A stretch of 64,000 nucleotides of DNA from Chara braunii (GCA_003427395.1 BFEA01000324.1:1004431-1068430); one strand, 5' to 3'; shown: positions 12,501-23,983, counted from the stretch's first letter. The notes: generated by a model from the sequence alone, not told the origin. Made by a program: numbers and translations.

Positions 12501-13210
12501 ATGTCCCTTTTGTTGACCTTATGAAAATGCCAGAGTCAAACCTTTAGTAATCTCTGTTTCTTCTAAAAAAAAGTCGCAGACAAAATGACTTTCTAGGTAC
12601 CGACTGACCTACGATCCCATTCACAAGTATATATATATATGTATATGTATGTAAATCAAGGGAGCTGACTGAGCGGTGGACCTCAGTACAAATGTCCAAC
12701 ACCTGCGCAGATGCAGGAAAACACATACACACATACAAATGCAAATATAGAATGCGCTACGAGTGTCAACCTTTAACCCACTCACAGCATGCCACTCGCA
12801 CCCCAAACCCTTGAAAACAACATTCCTTCCTAACCCTGACCCCATTTTACCCCAGCCCCACACATTTTGAAGACTCCTGAGTGTGATTTGGACAATTTAG
12901 GCATATATACAGGGGGAAGATTTATCTGTTTCATTCTTAGGTCTTGTCTTAGGTGTGGGTGTCAAGCCGTGGGTGGAAGTTGAGTCGGAGTTCTACCGAC
13001 CTGTTATCCAGAGATAACAGAATTGTTGTTCTTATGGATCTCCCCGTAAGTTCTCCGAAGTATCAAAACATGTAGACACAACACAGTCCAAAAGAAACTT
13101 AACATCTCTCTTCCTAACTGAGATCTAGAAAGTTTCTTCTAGACTCTGTGACTTTTGTCTGACTTCTATCCTTAACTAAATGTTTGGGTTGTTGCCCTTT
13201 CGCTTCAGGT
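12501..13210. other. unassigned stretch inside the nested insertion
   Basis: A short (TA)n/(TG)n patch near 12627-12655 and otherwise unremarkable sequence. No gene supported. Confidence 0.45.
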
Positions 13211-13590
13211 AGTGAATAACAGTTCACTTCCTTTTTACTGTCACGACAATTCGGTAGTGAATAACAGTTCACTTCCTTTTTACTGTCACGACAATTCGGT
13301 AGTGAATAACAGTTCACTTCCTTTTTANNNNNNNNNNNNNNNNNNNNNNNNNNNNNNNNNNNNNNNNNNNNNNNNNNNNNNNNNNNNNNNNNNNNNNNNN
13401 NNNNNNNNNNNNNNNNNNNNNNNNNNNNNNNNNNNNNNNNNNNNNNNNNNNNNNNNNNNNNNNNNNNNNNNNNNNNNNNNNNTTTTACTGTCACGACAAT
13501 TCGGTAGTGAATAACAGTTCACTTCCTTTTTACTGTCACGACAATTCGGTAGTGAATAACAGTTCACTTCCTTTTTATTGTCACGACAAT
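13211..13590. repeat. 45-bp minisatellite with assembly gap
   Basis: The unit starts AGTGAATAACAGTTCACTTC and ends ACGACAATTCGGT. Starts at 13211, 13256 and 13301 precede a run of N (13328-13482), and starts at 13506 and 13551 follow it. The unit contains the palindromic pair GTGAATAACAGTTCAC. The offset across the gap (205 bp) is not a multiple of 45, so the gap length is probably not real and copy number is unknown. ORFs through it are artefacts. Confidence 0.95.
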
Positions 13591-13969
13591 TCTCTATACT
13601 TCTTTTCACTATCTCATTTTTATCCCTTTTGGGATTATCCTATCCGAGGTCCCTTTCCTTCTCCCAACACACATGATCACATCATCAATACAACTTGTGG
13701 AAAGAATCTCATGGAAAGGAATCAGATGAATGGATAGTCGTTCTCTGAGGCAAGATCTCACTTATCCCCTTTCAGTAGAATAAGAAATAGTTAGTTAGGA
13801 CTGAACAATGCAGATTATGGGGAAAGTTAGCGACGGTATGGCAGACCATTCAGGACATATCCATCCTGTTACAGGAGCTTTGTTGGACAAAGACAACTTA
13901 GTGGGCCTTCGCCCCTGTGTGCCAAGCACATTTTAGCGGTAGGCTTATCCTATGGCTAACCACTGATAA
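13591..13969. other. unassigned spacer between two tandem repeats
   Basis: Non-repetitive spacer with no ORF of interest and no repeat partner seen in the window. Confidence 0.4.
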
Positions 13970-14620
13970 AGCAGGTGTCCCTGAAACCTCACAACTTCTT
14001 ATATCGGACTAGTCACTGATATGACAGGATTCCCCTGCTACTCTTATCACTGACTAACCCTCAATAAGGCGGGTACCCAAGGATCCTTACTACTCTTATC
14101 ACTAACTAAGCCCTAGGATGTTCATTGATAAGACAGATGTCCTTGAAACCTCACAACTTCTTATATCAGCCTAGTCACTGATAAGACAGGATTCCCCTGC
14201 CTACTCTTATCACTGGCTAACCCTCAATAAGGTAAGTGTCCAAGGATCCTTACTACTCTTATCACTGACTAGAATGTTAGGTTTAATCAGTGATAAGGCA
14301 GGTGTCCTTGAAACCTCACAAATCTTATATCAGAGTCACTAATAAGACAGGATTCCCCTGCTACTCTTATCAGTGGCTGGTTAAGGTGGGTGTCTAAGGA
14401 TCCTTACTACTCTTATCACTGAAAAGAATGTTGAGTTGGTTAATGATAAGGCATGTGTCCTTGAAACCTCACAACTCTTATATCAGACTCGTCACTGATA
14501 AGACAGGATTCCCCTGCTACTCTTATCAGTGACTTTCCCTCAATAACGTGGATGTCCAAGGATCCTTGCACTTACCACTGACCAAGCATAAGACTCATTT
14601 GGAGTTAAGGCGGGTTTTCC
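13970..14620. repeat. tandem repeat of about 150-175 bp, four diverged units
   Basis: Each unit carries TGTCCYTGAAACCTCACAA (near 13977, 14130, 14304, 14457), then GATTCCCCTGC, CTCTTATCA and CAAGGATCCTT. The motifs CTTATCA(C/G)TGA and TCA(C/G)TGATAAG recur in both directions, so single strands can fold into many short stems. Units differ by point changes and small indels. Confidence 0.85.
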
Positions 14621-15355
14621 CTACTATTCTTACCCCCCACACAAGTCTTATTTGTGGCTCAAGTCATCGCTTTCGATGGCATTCGAGCCCAGAATCGTCG
14701 TTAGTTTAGAGACTTATTGCTGGATCAGATGTATAATGAACAATGATCGGTGTGATCTATGACAGTTGATTATGACAACTCAAATCAAGGTACCCATCTT
14801 TGTTTAGATGGGGTATAGAGGAAAATGATCGCGAGAGGTCTGATAGGTTATATTCATACCTCTCAATCAATGCCCACAGCAAGTTTGTTGTATCCAGAAG
14901 TAATCAGTTTTCACACTCAGCCAACCTTTTCTATACCCACGATCCAAGACCTGACGATTTGCTGATTTTGAATCCCTAACCCTTATGATCATCGTTACGA
15001 TGATCGCCTGTATGAGACAGCACATGGGTTGGAGTAACGTACCTCGTCGTTCCCTGCCTCCAGAGTTCCGCCTGAACTCCGGCAGAGCTCCCGCAATCGC
15101 CCTGTTACATGGGTTAAAACACGGAATGAGAATCCTTTGTGCATGAATCCCGATCTCAGTAAGCCATTGGAACATAATATTTTTACTTATGTTGTTTGAA
15201 AGTGGTCGTGTGCTTATGTAGAGTTTAGGCATAGGAAAGCGAAGCAGGATGAACGATGTAAGAATCGTCATACTTGTTGGTGCCCCTCCTTCGCTCTATT
15301 GCCTCGCACCCCTATCTGATTCTGATTTTCTATTCTAGTAGGTGGTCCCAACGAT
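14621..15355. other. unassigned stretch inside the nested insertion
   Basis: The minus-strand ORF at 14867-15271 (134 codons) has no motif I recognise and no repeat partner. I do not call it a gene. Confidence 0.4.
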
Positions 15356-15385
15356 ATAAGTAATAATAATGCCAATAATAATAAT

Positions 15386-15447
<62 letters not shown>
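15356..15447. repeat. (AAT)n microsatellite
   Basis: About 90 bases of nearly perfect AAT repeats. This is the first of several such tracts at 15-22 kb that sit in related flanking sequence. Confidence 0.95.
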
Positions 15448-16829
15448 TCCAAGTTTAGGAAAGCGAACGATATCAAAATCTGGGTTGCGAGATCACATAG
15501 TCGTCTGAATAGTCATGTATAAACAGCGAGTATCATAGCTCTGCGCATTCAGTCAACAGAGCAATACAATGCAGTAGTGAGCCAAAACTCAAGTTCTCAG
15601 GCCCATGTCAACCCCAATGCCCCAGCCTACTTCACTCTACAACTTTACCTACGGTCTCTTCTTTCTTTCTCTCTTTGCCCCCCTTTGTTGTACGTATGTC
15701 TCCTTTCTCTCTGCGTCATTGTGTATCACAGTTTGCATGTGCTGCTATTCTCATGTAGGAGAAGGGTAATGAAACGAATCTGCTAATAATAGTAATAATA
15801 ATAACAATAATAATTTTACTAATTAGTTACTAGGGATATGAATGTAGACGAAGCACTGGTATTTTCCTCGCAGATTCACATGATCAGTCCAAGTAGCCAA
15901 ACCAAGAGTAGATAGCATAATGGAACCANGTAGNCATCCCTTTTAAAAATGATACAACAGGTTTGTAAGTCAAGGTCCAAGTCCAAGTGGCAATACCAAN
16001 AGTATATCCCCAATGTANCTCTCTCCCTCTTTTGATTAGNGCCTNGTGCTTACACCAGGGAATGCNCAGGTGTCCCAATCATATTCGTTTTCCCGGTGTG
16101 TCTTTCACCCGGTATTGTCTGTTCNTCTTTCCCTCTTCCCCGCTATGTGTGTGTGTGTCCCAGTGTACGAATGTGTCCTACTGTATNTGTGCGTGAGACA
16201 CGTGATTGCGTATCTGCCGCATCATATCTNAGCNTCGTTCTTTGGCTGTTTGTCCCAGACAGTTGCGTCTGTCTAGCTCAGACCGTGCCTGTCTTTCCCA
16301 GACCGTTCTTGTNTTTCTCAAACTGCGACTGTCCGGATCAAACTGAGGCTGTCCCAGTCCATTTCTGCAAGTACTACGAGGGGCTGTNTGCACTACGGGC
16401 CGATGGAAAGGGCAGATCAGCAGGCTGCAGAAGTATAAGTNAAGAGGCAGCGCCCTACCNCCTACTGCATGCATGTCTCTCACCTCCTCCTAGCGCAACA
16501 CAGCANCTCGTATTCACNCAGTCTGCCGGCAATGCCTGCATTGGCAAAAGATCCCTGCCNATTCGCCCTGCTTNCCTATATGCNAGTGTCGCGCGTGGGT
16601 GACCTCTCTTCAGTCTGCGACTGGGCCCCAGTGCCTGAATCCAGGCCCAATCAAGTCGCGCCTCTTTTGTCAAGGCCTGCAGTCAGATTCAAATAGTGGC
16701 CGATTTTCCTTTGCATTTTCGGCCTCTATACCCAGCATGNATTGTCGGCCTCACGTTCAAGTGCTCAGGCCTAATTAACTCAGAGGCCCTGGAATCTCCA
16801 TATTTGCAGAGATTCGAGACTCGGTGCAC
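15448..16829. other. repeat-derived sequence with scattered ambiguous bases
   Basis: No gene supported. Many single N calls between 15929 and 16740 indicate poor consensus, as expected in a collapsed repeat. The part near 16240-16360 is a degenerate CTGTCCCAGAC-type repeat related to 17380-17480. Confidence 0.5.
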
Positions 16830-16965
16830 TCCAACCAACTGGCGTGCTGCAACTGTATGAACCCCACTTTGTGAAATCTTTGCAGAGAGGGCTCTTATTG
16901 ATTGGCTGGCCTGCCTTCACTTAGGGCGGTCACATATTTGGCTCGCCTTCACTTAGGGCGGCACG
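16830..16965 (+). repeat. interspersed repeat R1, block b, copy 1
   Basis: Aligns with about 60515-60612: CCAACTGGCG, then CTG..TGAACCCCA, GAAAT, and GGC(C/T)(C/T)GCCTTCACTTAGGG. The short end CGCCTTCACTTAGGGCGG is repeated again at 16942-16961. It is part of a larger mosaic family also seen at 59.4-60.6 kb. Confidence 0.65.
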
Positions 16966-17012
16966 AGGCTTGCTGGAACCACAAACCTTTATCGTTATAG
17001 TAATACCAATAA

Positions 17013-17116
17013 TCGCAGTAATAATAATAAGAAGAAGAATAATAAGAATAATAATAATAATAATAATAACAATAATAATAATAACAATAATAATAAAATA
17101 ATAATAAGAATAATAA

Positions 17117-17149
<33 letters not shown>

Positions 17150-17153
17150 GAGT
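17013..17153. repeat. (AAT)n / (AAG) microsatellite
   Basis: Interrupted AAT repeat with AAG and AAC variants. The flanking sequence on the right (AATAGCTAACCCCAGAAGTC) resembles the flank of the tract at 18605-18705. Confidence 0.9.
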
Positions 17154-17379
17154 AACAATAGCTAACCCCAGAAGTCAACAACATACAAACCTGTGATCAA
17201 CTAGACGCGACTCCGTCCTATAAATTCAGAATTGCACCATGAGTCCCATCAGATAAGAGCACAACGAATTCAGCCCTTTTCAATCATCAATGTAGAGCCA
17301 ATGTTTTGTTCCGCTTATGCCTCTTTATCTGCCCGGTAGTCTTTATCTTGTTCACTTGTTGAAGTCAGTCTGCTTGCCA
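17154..17379. other. right flank of (AAT)n module
   Basis: Diverged copy of the flank at about 18715-18880: RTCAACARCAT, GAATT and GAGCACA blocks appear in the same order. No gene. Confidence 0.45.
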
Positions 17380-18410
17380 ACTTCAGACAGTCGGTCTGTC
17401 TGTCCCAGACTGTTTGTCTGTTTCAGGCAGCCTGACCGTTTGGCCCGGACTGTCCGTCACAGATCTGCTGGTCCCTGTCCATGCCTCTTCCTGTGTATGT
17501 CATAGTGTATCTGCCTCGCTATGTATGTATGACCGTGATCGTGTCATCGTTATTTATGTGGCATGGTGCACCTGCATATCCGCGCATGTGCTGCCGCGAT
17601 TGTTGTCGTGCGGCTATCTCACTGTGTGACTGTGTGTCTTCCATAGTGCATCTGTTGTGCCACAACGTCCGCATCAATGGAACTATGCATTGTCATCAGG
17701 TATGTTTTACCGTGCGACTGCATCTGCGCCATTGGATCCTTGTTATCGTATATTGTGTATTTGTGTCCTTGAGTTTTGAGTCACTGTGTGCCGCGAGTCT
17801 GTGTCACAAGGTCCGTCTCACTTTGTCACAGTTTCTGTGTGAGAGTCACGATGCCCTGTGCGTTCTCCTTGGCATCTGCGTGTTTCGTCATAGCGTCTCC
17901 ACGTGTTCCACCGCGCCCAGGTCTCTGCGATTATGAGTCTCTCTGCGAGTATGTGTCACCATGTAGGTGACACTGTGTCAGCGTGCGGGACACCGTGTAT
18001 GTGTTCCTGTCACAGCGATTGCGTGATTCTCACCGCGTACGTGCTTACCCCGCAGTGTATGCGTATCCGTCACAGTGTGACAAAATGTTTTCACTGCGTA
18101 TTTGTGCTCGTCACAGTGTGTCTGTATCTATGTGTTATCACGAGTGCGTGTGTGACCTTGTGACTGTGTCATTGGCTATGTACTTGTAAGTTGGTCCCAG
18201 TGTGACTGTGTCTGTCTGTGTCACAGTGTGTTTTCTTCTTGTCTGCGCGTGCCATTGTAACTGTGTCATTGTTTCACCTGCGGGTCCTTCCAGTTTGTAT
18301 GTCTGTCTAATCTGTCTGTCGAACCTGTCTGTCAAACTTGTCTGTCTGTCTAGTTTGTCTGTCGGTTTGTCCAGTTGGACTGTCTGTTTAGTGCCCTCTC
18401 TTGCATGTGT
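17380..18410 (+). repeat. degenerate GTGTCACAGTGTG-type low-complexity array
   Basis: About 1 kb built from loosely repeated words TGTCACAGTGTG, CTGTCTGTC and TGCGTGTT, with no fixed period. It reads as an old degenerate short-unit satellite. The several overlapping plus-strand ORFs are Cys/Val/Ser-rich products of the repeat and are not called as genes. Confidence 0.7.
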
Positions 18411-18604
18411 ATAGTAAGCAGCATTTGCGGGATACACAGGGCGATCTGTTGTATGTGAACAGAGAGTTGTGCAGCGCTGAGTCATTGGAAGTGAAATCGT
18501 ATCTGGGTTGCCATATCTCTGAGTTTTTAGCGGCCGCATGGCGCCAGTCTACTGTGTTGCCGCTCCTATGTACGAAAGTGTGGACGGGGTGAGTCTGATT
18601 GCTC

Positions 18605-18639
18605 AATAAAATAATAATAATAATAACAATAATAATAAC

Positions 18640-18703
<64 letters not shown>

Positions 18704-18705
18704 GT
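18605..18705. repeat. (AAT)n microsatellite
   Basis: About 100 bases of AAT with a few AAC units. It sits inside the same type of flank as the tracts at 17.0 and 19.7 kb. Confidence 0.95.
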
Positions 18706-18879
18706 AAAAGAAGAAGAGCAATAGCGAACTTCAGCTATCAACAGCATTATGATCATCAATCTCGATTGTCGTGACTTCGGACCAACAACGAAATTGCAGT
18801 ACGAATCCCGCCAATTAAGAACACAGCAGGAGCTCATAAATGGCAACGTGGGAATAGTCTCATCATCATCAACAACCCA

Positions 18880-19060
18880 ATGTCGATTGCCTATCTGNCG
18901 TTCAGTGCCCAGACTACAGTCCACACAGCTACTAATCGCCCACTAATTGTCAATGCAACTGTAGACGTCAGCAGCCAGCGAAGCACTTAGAGATGTCACT
19001 CAAGGCAGACTATCTCCAAATGTCAGGTACGTGCCCTCGCATCATCATCATTATCTTCCC
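18880..19060 (+). repeat. interspersed repeat R1, block a, copy 1
   Basis: Shared with 20045-20205 and 59780-59965: GCGCCCAG-like start, ACAGCTACTA, CTAATTG.CAATGCAAC, GACGTCAGCAGCC, then a run ending AGGTACGTGCCCTCGCATCATC. The copies differ by substitutions and indels. No protein is preserved between copies, so it is not a coding repeat. Confidence 0.7.
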
Positions 19061-19289
19061 AGACCTGATGTCTATATCCTACATGGCGCTCTGTGCCCAA
19101 ATTACAGATGACAGATCCTACCTAACCTATCTATAGTGACACCAGAGTTGATGATAACTGTCTTCCTCGGAGTATGAGCAGACAGCGGCCGATGCTGCAT
19201 GCATCAGCACCAGGTAAGTTTTTCCTACTTCATTCACAACCGCAATCCCCCTTTACACAGATGCCATGTGGTACTAACCTTGCAATAGT

Positions 19290-19345
19290 AATTAGTAATA
19301 AGTAATAATAATAATAATAATAATAATGATAATAATAATATTAAC
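19290..19345. repeat. (AAT)n microsatellite, short
   Basis: Imperfect AAT repeat following a possible diverged copy of block R1a near 19085-19200. Confidence 0.85.
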
Positions 19346-19726
19346 AAGTAAATACACCAACCGGAATGTGGATGAAACACAGAAATTTAATTGCAAAAAT
19401 CACGCTGAAGTCCAAGCAAGAACAAATTATCCATTTGAGAACGATACAAAAGAATCATGAGTCAACGTTCATAGCCCAATCGGGCAATATCAACAGCATA
19501 ACCCAATGTAGCTCTCTCTCTCCTGGATGGCGTCAGACGCACTATCTACTCTATAGCCAAGTACTACAACTTTGTCATGGAAACANCCAGACAACCTGCT
19601 GATCAGCAAGTGATGATTTCGACACCAATGTCGACCTCCTCTCTACAAGGTACATTTCTCTCCTCCTTTACAACCTCGCTCCCCAACTCACAGATGCCTT
19701 GCAGACCCAAAAACTACCTTGCAAAC

Positions 19727-19744
19727 AACAACAACAACAACAAC

Positions 19745-19802
<58 letters not shown>

Positions 19803-19852
19803 GTAATAGTAATAATAACAACAAAAATAGTAATAATAATAATAATAACATA
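19727..19852. repeat. (AAC)n(AAT)n microsatellite
   Basis: A short AAC run passes into about 100 bases of AAT with AGT interruptions. The poly-Asn and poly-Tyr ORFs here are products of the repeat. Confidence 0.95.
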
Positions 19853-19929
19853 GGGAAAAATAGCGACAGCGAGAAGACAAATTCCTGATTACATCATCTC
19901 ACCGAATCCCAGTTAGTCATACCGTATCC

Positions 19930-19995
19930 AGCGAGCANCATTGCACCGATAACACACCAATGAAAGTTCNTAGTACTGAAAGCTAAAGTCAGGAA
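19930..19995 (+). repeat. interspersed repeat R1, block c, copy 1
   Basis: AGCA.CATTGCACCRATA followed by ACACCAATG, GTA.TGCTGAAA-like sequence and CTAAAGTCAGG matches about 59463-59520. In the 59.5 kb copy a MITE interrupts the sequence just after this block, so this copy serves as the empty site. Confidence 0.65.
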
Positions 19996-20044
19996 GAGAA
20001 GACTCTCTCCTCCCAACANGAGAGTCCAGTCCCTTCACACTCAC

Positions 20045-20205
20045 ACTTGGCGCTNAGCGNCCAGCCTACTCCTTCGCAGCTACTACAGACTACAGAACTG
20101 CAACTTTTGACATCTGCGGCAGCCCGAAACTTGAACATTCACAGATGTTGCCCAGATGCAGACCGTCGCCAATACAAGGCATGTGCCTANACATCCTCAT
20201 CATCA
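20045..20205 (+). repeat. interspersed repeat R1, block a, copy 2
   Basis: TTGGCGCT.AGCG.CCAGCC, then ACAGCTACTAC, then ATGTTGCCCAGATGCAGACC and CGCCAATACAAGGCATGTGC. These match 59790-59930, including ATGTTGCCCATGCAGACC and CGCCAATACCAGGTATGTGC. Single N calls show weak consensus here. Confidence 0.7.
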
Positions 20206-20639
20206 CCTNCCTTTCTTNTCCGATTCCTCTTTCTNTGTTTCTCCTTNTCCTCCTCTCCTTTCTCTCTCCTCCTTCTCCATCTCCTCTCTCACTTTCTGTC
20301 TGTNTGTTACACGCCCAGATGGGCGATNTACATACAAACCAAGGATCCGCAATGTGACGAACAGGACTGAATGAACAGTGCAGCGCAAATGAAATCTCAA
20401 CAAGCAGTGTACATTCTGATACATGNAAAATGGTGATCTNTAGCGCAGTGGAATACTTAGATACAAGTCCTGACCTGACTGGGACCGATCTCCTTCACGT
20501 AATACAAGATAGTGCAGCAGAATACTANAATANTAATGACTAACCCAATCAATGTTACANTGCAGACCAATCATACATCATTCTCACCACACGGTGCGAT
20601 GGGAGGCCGGTGCTATACACAGGAAGAGGTGCCTGGTCC

Positions 20640-20900
20640 ATTTCATGCACAGACGAAGAGGAGAGGATCAGATGGAGAAGGGGAGGGGAGAGATGGGAAA
20701 ATCACCAACACCATGTCTCGCTGCAAGTCCCAATAATCCTCGTTCCATGTCTGAATCCCAATGTCGAGTCTGGATCCAATGTTGTCAAGTCTCGAGTCAC
20801 AACTCTCTCTTTTCTCTATGCTGCTACCTAGAAGTTAGGTGGCGAGAGGGTGAGGAAGAAACGGTGGACTTAGAGGAGGAAGAAGATGAACTCTCTCTCT
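20640..20900 (+). repeat. interspersed repeat R2, copy 1
   Basis: Aligns with 21775-22045: ACAGACGAAG.GGAG, GATGGGAA.. .TC..CAACACCA, TCCCAATAATCC, CATGTCTGAATC, CCAATGTTGTCAAGTC, and GGTGGACTTAGA.GAGGAAG. This copy ends in a CTCTCT tract followed by (CA)n. Confidence 0.75.
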
Positions 20901-20966
20901 CCCCCTCCCTCTCTCTCTCTCTCTCACACTTCTCCATCTCTCACTCTCTCCAATACACACACACAC

Positions 20967-21090
20967 ACATTTCATCAATAGGATGAGCAAACCCAGAATG
21001 AATTTCTTGCTGAAATGTGGAAATATACATTGCCACTTTTCTCGATTCGCTCGTTCTGTCGTTCTTATAGCGTGCGTCGAGGTGTGATTG
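20967..21090 (+). repeat. interspersed repeat R3, copy 1
   Basis: Aligns with 22683-22805: RATAGGATGAGCAAA, GAATGAAT.TT...CTGAAA, GTGGAAA.AT.CA.TGCCACTTTT, TAGCGTGCG.CGAGG. Both copies follow a CA repeat and both are followed by CTCTCT sequence, so R2 and R3 form one larger duplicated module. Confidence 0.75.
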
Positions 21091-21475
21091 GGGCTTAGCT
21101 GTTGGCCAAGGTTGGAGACTTACGATCTCTCCCTCTTTCTCTCTCTTAGTACCCCTTTACCTGTAGGGTTTTCCCGTGTTCTCTCTCTCTCTTTTCGGTC
21201 CCTTTCTCTCTCTCCTCACCTTCTCATTCTCTTCTTTTCCTTTTCCTTTTCTTTCTCCTTCTCCTTCTTTTGCCACCTACTCTCTTATCTTCTCCTTCAC
21301 TAGAGCGCATCTATTTTTCTCTTTCCCCAACGGATAATTAGCAGGGTCGTCCTGCGCTATCGGAGGGAAGAGTTTTATATGCAAAAATATCTACTATAAA
21401 CGGAAGAAGCTCACGACCTTGAAGATGATCACGGATGATAGGGAAGTTTCCATACTAGCCGTATTGATAGTAGTT
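21091..21475. other. pyrimidine-rich spacer
   Basis: A CT-rich tract (21130-21300) then ordinary sequence. No gene seen. Confidence 0.5.
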
Positions 21476-21595
21476 ATGATAATAATAATTAACAAAATAT
21501 AACAATAATAATAGTAATAACAATAATAATAGTAATAACAATAATAATAGTAATAACAATAATAATAGTAATAACAATAATAATAATAAATAATA
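21476..21595. repeat. (AACAATAATAATAGTAAT)n, 18-bp higher-order microsatellite
   Basis: AAT repeats organised in an 18-bp unit, AACAATAATAATAGTAAT, repeated about four to five times without much drift. Confidence 0.9.
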
Positions 21596-21774
21596 GTAGT
21601 TCGTAGTTAGATGTATACTAACTATGTTTCCTGTCCACGTTAGTCATGATGAGAGGCGCATGCTCTACTCCAAGGAACAGGTTGCCCGACATGCCAGGGT
21701 GACGATCTATGTCGACCATGCAAGTCTCATCCTCTCTCTCTCCCTCTCTTAGATAACGGACAGTTTGGCACAGT

Positions 21775-22045
21775 CCCGCGCACATACAGACGAAGGGGAG
21801 GGGAATCAGACGAAGAAGAGGGGATAGATGGGAATGTCGTCAACACCAAGTCTTCANTATAGGTCCCAAATAATCCCCCTTCGATATGTCTGAATCTAAT
21901 GTCGAATCTGAATCCAAATGTTGTCAAGTCCAAGAGCCACCAATCTCTCTCCCGTAGTCCACAGATACCAAGAAGTAGGCAGCGAGAGGGGAAGGAAAGA
22001 TGGTGGACTTAGAAGAGGAAGGAGACAAACTCTCTCTCCATCCCT
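21775..22045 (+). repeat. interspersed repeat R2, copy 2
   Basis: Partner of 20640-20900, same orientation, with the same closing block GGTGGACTTAGAAGAGGAAG. Confidence 0.75.
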
Positions 22046-22439
22046 CTCTTTCTCTCTCTCTCTCACATATGGATATACACGCATACCTTCACACACCCAC
22101 ACATTCCCCCATGCCTTAGTGAAGTAGCATATTGTTCCACGTTCCGGCGGTGGACTCATTCGTCTCTTATCGATGAAAGCTTTGTTCAGTCGGCCGTGCA
22201 TGTCGTCCCACACACAAATGGCAATCTTGCGGGTGAGCCGGGTGAAGTCGCGTCAGCGGGCGAGCGCAAAGCAGCGGTGTATACTCCCTTATTCTAGCGG
22301 GAGATTCATTCCATTTTTCTCATCCGATCGATGGAAATAGTTGAAGATTCAGTCGGTTTTGCTCATCCTATCGATGAGAGTGGCTTGAGGTCGCCCGCGC
22401 GATTCTCATGCACAGACTTACACACGCTCACTCACGCAC

Positions 22440-22471
<32 letters not shown>

Positions 22472-22488
22472 TGTTGTTGTAGTTGTAG
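22440..22488. repeat. (AGT)n microsatellite
   Basis: Perfect AGT run grading into TTG/AGT. Confidence 0.95.
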
Positions 22489-22568
22489 TGTATATTTCCA
22501 TATCCTATCGGTAGGTTCGTTCGATTTTTCTCATCCTACTTGATAGAAGTAGTGAGAAGTTGTCGCGG

Positions 22569-22588
22569 TTCACACATACACATACACA

Positions 22589-22668
<80 letters not shown>
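22569..22668. repeat. (CA)n microsatellite
   Basis: About 100 bases of CA repeats, with CATACA variants at its left end. Confidence 0.98.
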
Positions 22669-22671
<3 letters not shown>

Positions 22672-22682
22672 GCAAGCAAGCC

Positions 22683-22805
22683 CGCACATTTTATCGATAG
22701 GATGAGCAAAAACGGAACGAATCTTCCGCTGAAACGTGGAAACATGCACTGCCACTTTTTGATTTGCTCATTCTATCGAGCCAGGTAGCGTGCGGCGAGG
22801 AGACT
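22683..22805 (+). repeat. interspersed repeat R3, copy 2
   Basis: Partner of 20967-21090, bounded by two copies of the CTATCGA motif. Confidence 0.75.
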
Positions 22806-22985
22806 TATAGGCTCTCTCTCTCTCTCTCACACACGCATACCTATATATATATACACACACAAATATGGTAGTGTATACCCCCACGTTGTAGGGATATATT
22901 CATTCGTTTTCTATGTATTTATTTGTTTATTTATTTATTTATCTATTTTTTTTATTTATTTGTTCATCCTATCGAGGGAAGCACT

Positions 22986-23879
22986 AGGATCGGTCGCAAG
23001 GAAGGAGACTTACCCGCTCTTTTCTCCCGCTCCCCCGTTGTCGTCACCGTTGTCGTCGGAGCCGTCACCGTTGGAGTCGTCGTCATTGTCGTGCTCTCTG
23101 CACGACCAGGTAGGTGTTTTCTCCTTCTACTCCTTCTTTCCTCCTTCTCCTTCCTCTCCACCTTTTCCCTCTTCTTCTTCTTCTTCTTCTTCTTCTACGT
23201 AATAAAGCCTTACAACTTTTCCCTGACGGCAAACTGTCGAGATCACCTCAATCCAGACACTTCACCGGCCCACTCAATCGTAGGAGCGACGGCGGAGTAT
23301 ACAAAGGGCAGGGACGTGATCAGCGCGAGCTAATGACTCGCGCTTACTAGGCATTCGTCGTTCAAGATCGATAATTACAACAATCTTCCCCGTCGCGGTG
23401 CGCTATCTTCACGCACATTCTCTGCCCCCTTCTCTCCTCGTGACCTCCTATGCCTCCTCCACGTTCGCTTTCCTTCTTCTTTCGTGGCTCTTTTCCCCTT
23501 ACTCGCTGTCTCTCCCAGTTTTCTCGCACGCTCCACCCTTCACCTCTCTGCGCTCTCCCCAGCAAGCGGCCGTTCCCGATCTTGCTTCTGTGCGAAATTC
23601 GCGGTGGCTTGCTCTTCTCCTTGACGAGGGGCCCTCCGTGCTATAGGCTATTGACGCANGGTAGGATGGTCGGGCCTCTCCCCTTTTCCGGCTGAATCGG
23701 TCCGACTTCTGAGTACAGATTCACCTATGTGAATCAGGGGATAAAGCTACGGGAAAAGAGAAAATAAAATAATGAAACGAATCTAACCTCTGAATAAAGA
23801 ATTTTTTAACGAATTCAAACAAGAACTACTACTCCAACTGCCTAGCGTAGAGTCTCNTTTCAACGAGGCAAATAACACA
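22986..23879. other. unassigned stretch with (TTC)n
   Basis: Contains TTC repeats (about 23168-23196) and CT-rich sequence. ORFs here are Ser/Pro/Leu-rich products of skewed composition. No gene is supported. Confidence 0.45.
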
Positions 23880-23925
23880 ACCATCCTAGATAACGAGGTC
23901 GCGGGTTCAAGTCCCGTTTTGCCTG
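23880..23925 (+). repeat. tRNA-like 3' half
   Basis: GAGGTCGCGGGTTCAAGTCC followed by CGTTTTGCCT forms a good T-arm (GCGGG/CCCGT with loop TTCAAGT). There is no matching A-box or anticodon arm upstream, so this is a tRNA or SINE relic. Confidence 0.5.
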
Positions 23926-23983
23926 CGGCTGGGTAAAAAGAGTAGGCCCGCCCCCCTTGTAGCTAGCAAAAGAGCTAGCCCGA

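Larger units (their letters stand above)
22160..22985. repeat. recurrent CTCATCCTATCGATAG motif cluster
   Basis: Variants of CTCATCCTATCGATRG occur near 22168, 22317, 22364, 22499, 22530, 22765 and 22964, and in reverse (TATCGATAGGATGAGC) near 22690. Related forms lie at 20974 and 21040. The core CTATCGATAG is a palindrome. Spacing is irregular, about 30-200 bp. Confidence 0.6.

Noticed and set aside
13211-13590. CRISPR-like array (45-bp repeats)
   Set aside because: The units are contiguous with no unique spacers; this is a minisatellite in eukaryotic DNA.
17414-18189. Plus-strand Cys-rich ORFs
   Set aside because: They overlap in all frames within a degenerate GTGTCACAG repeat; the composition explains them.
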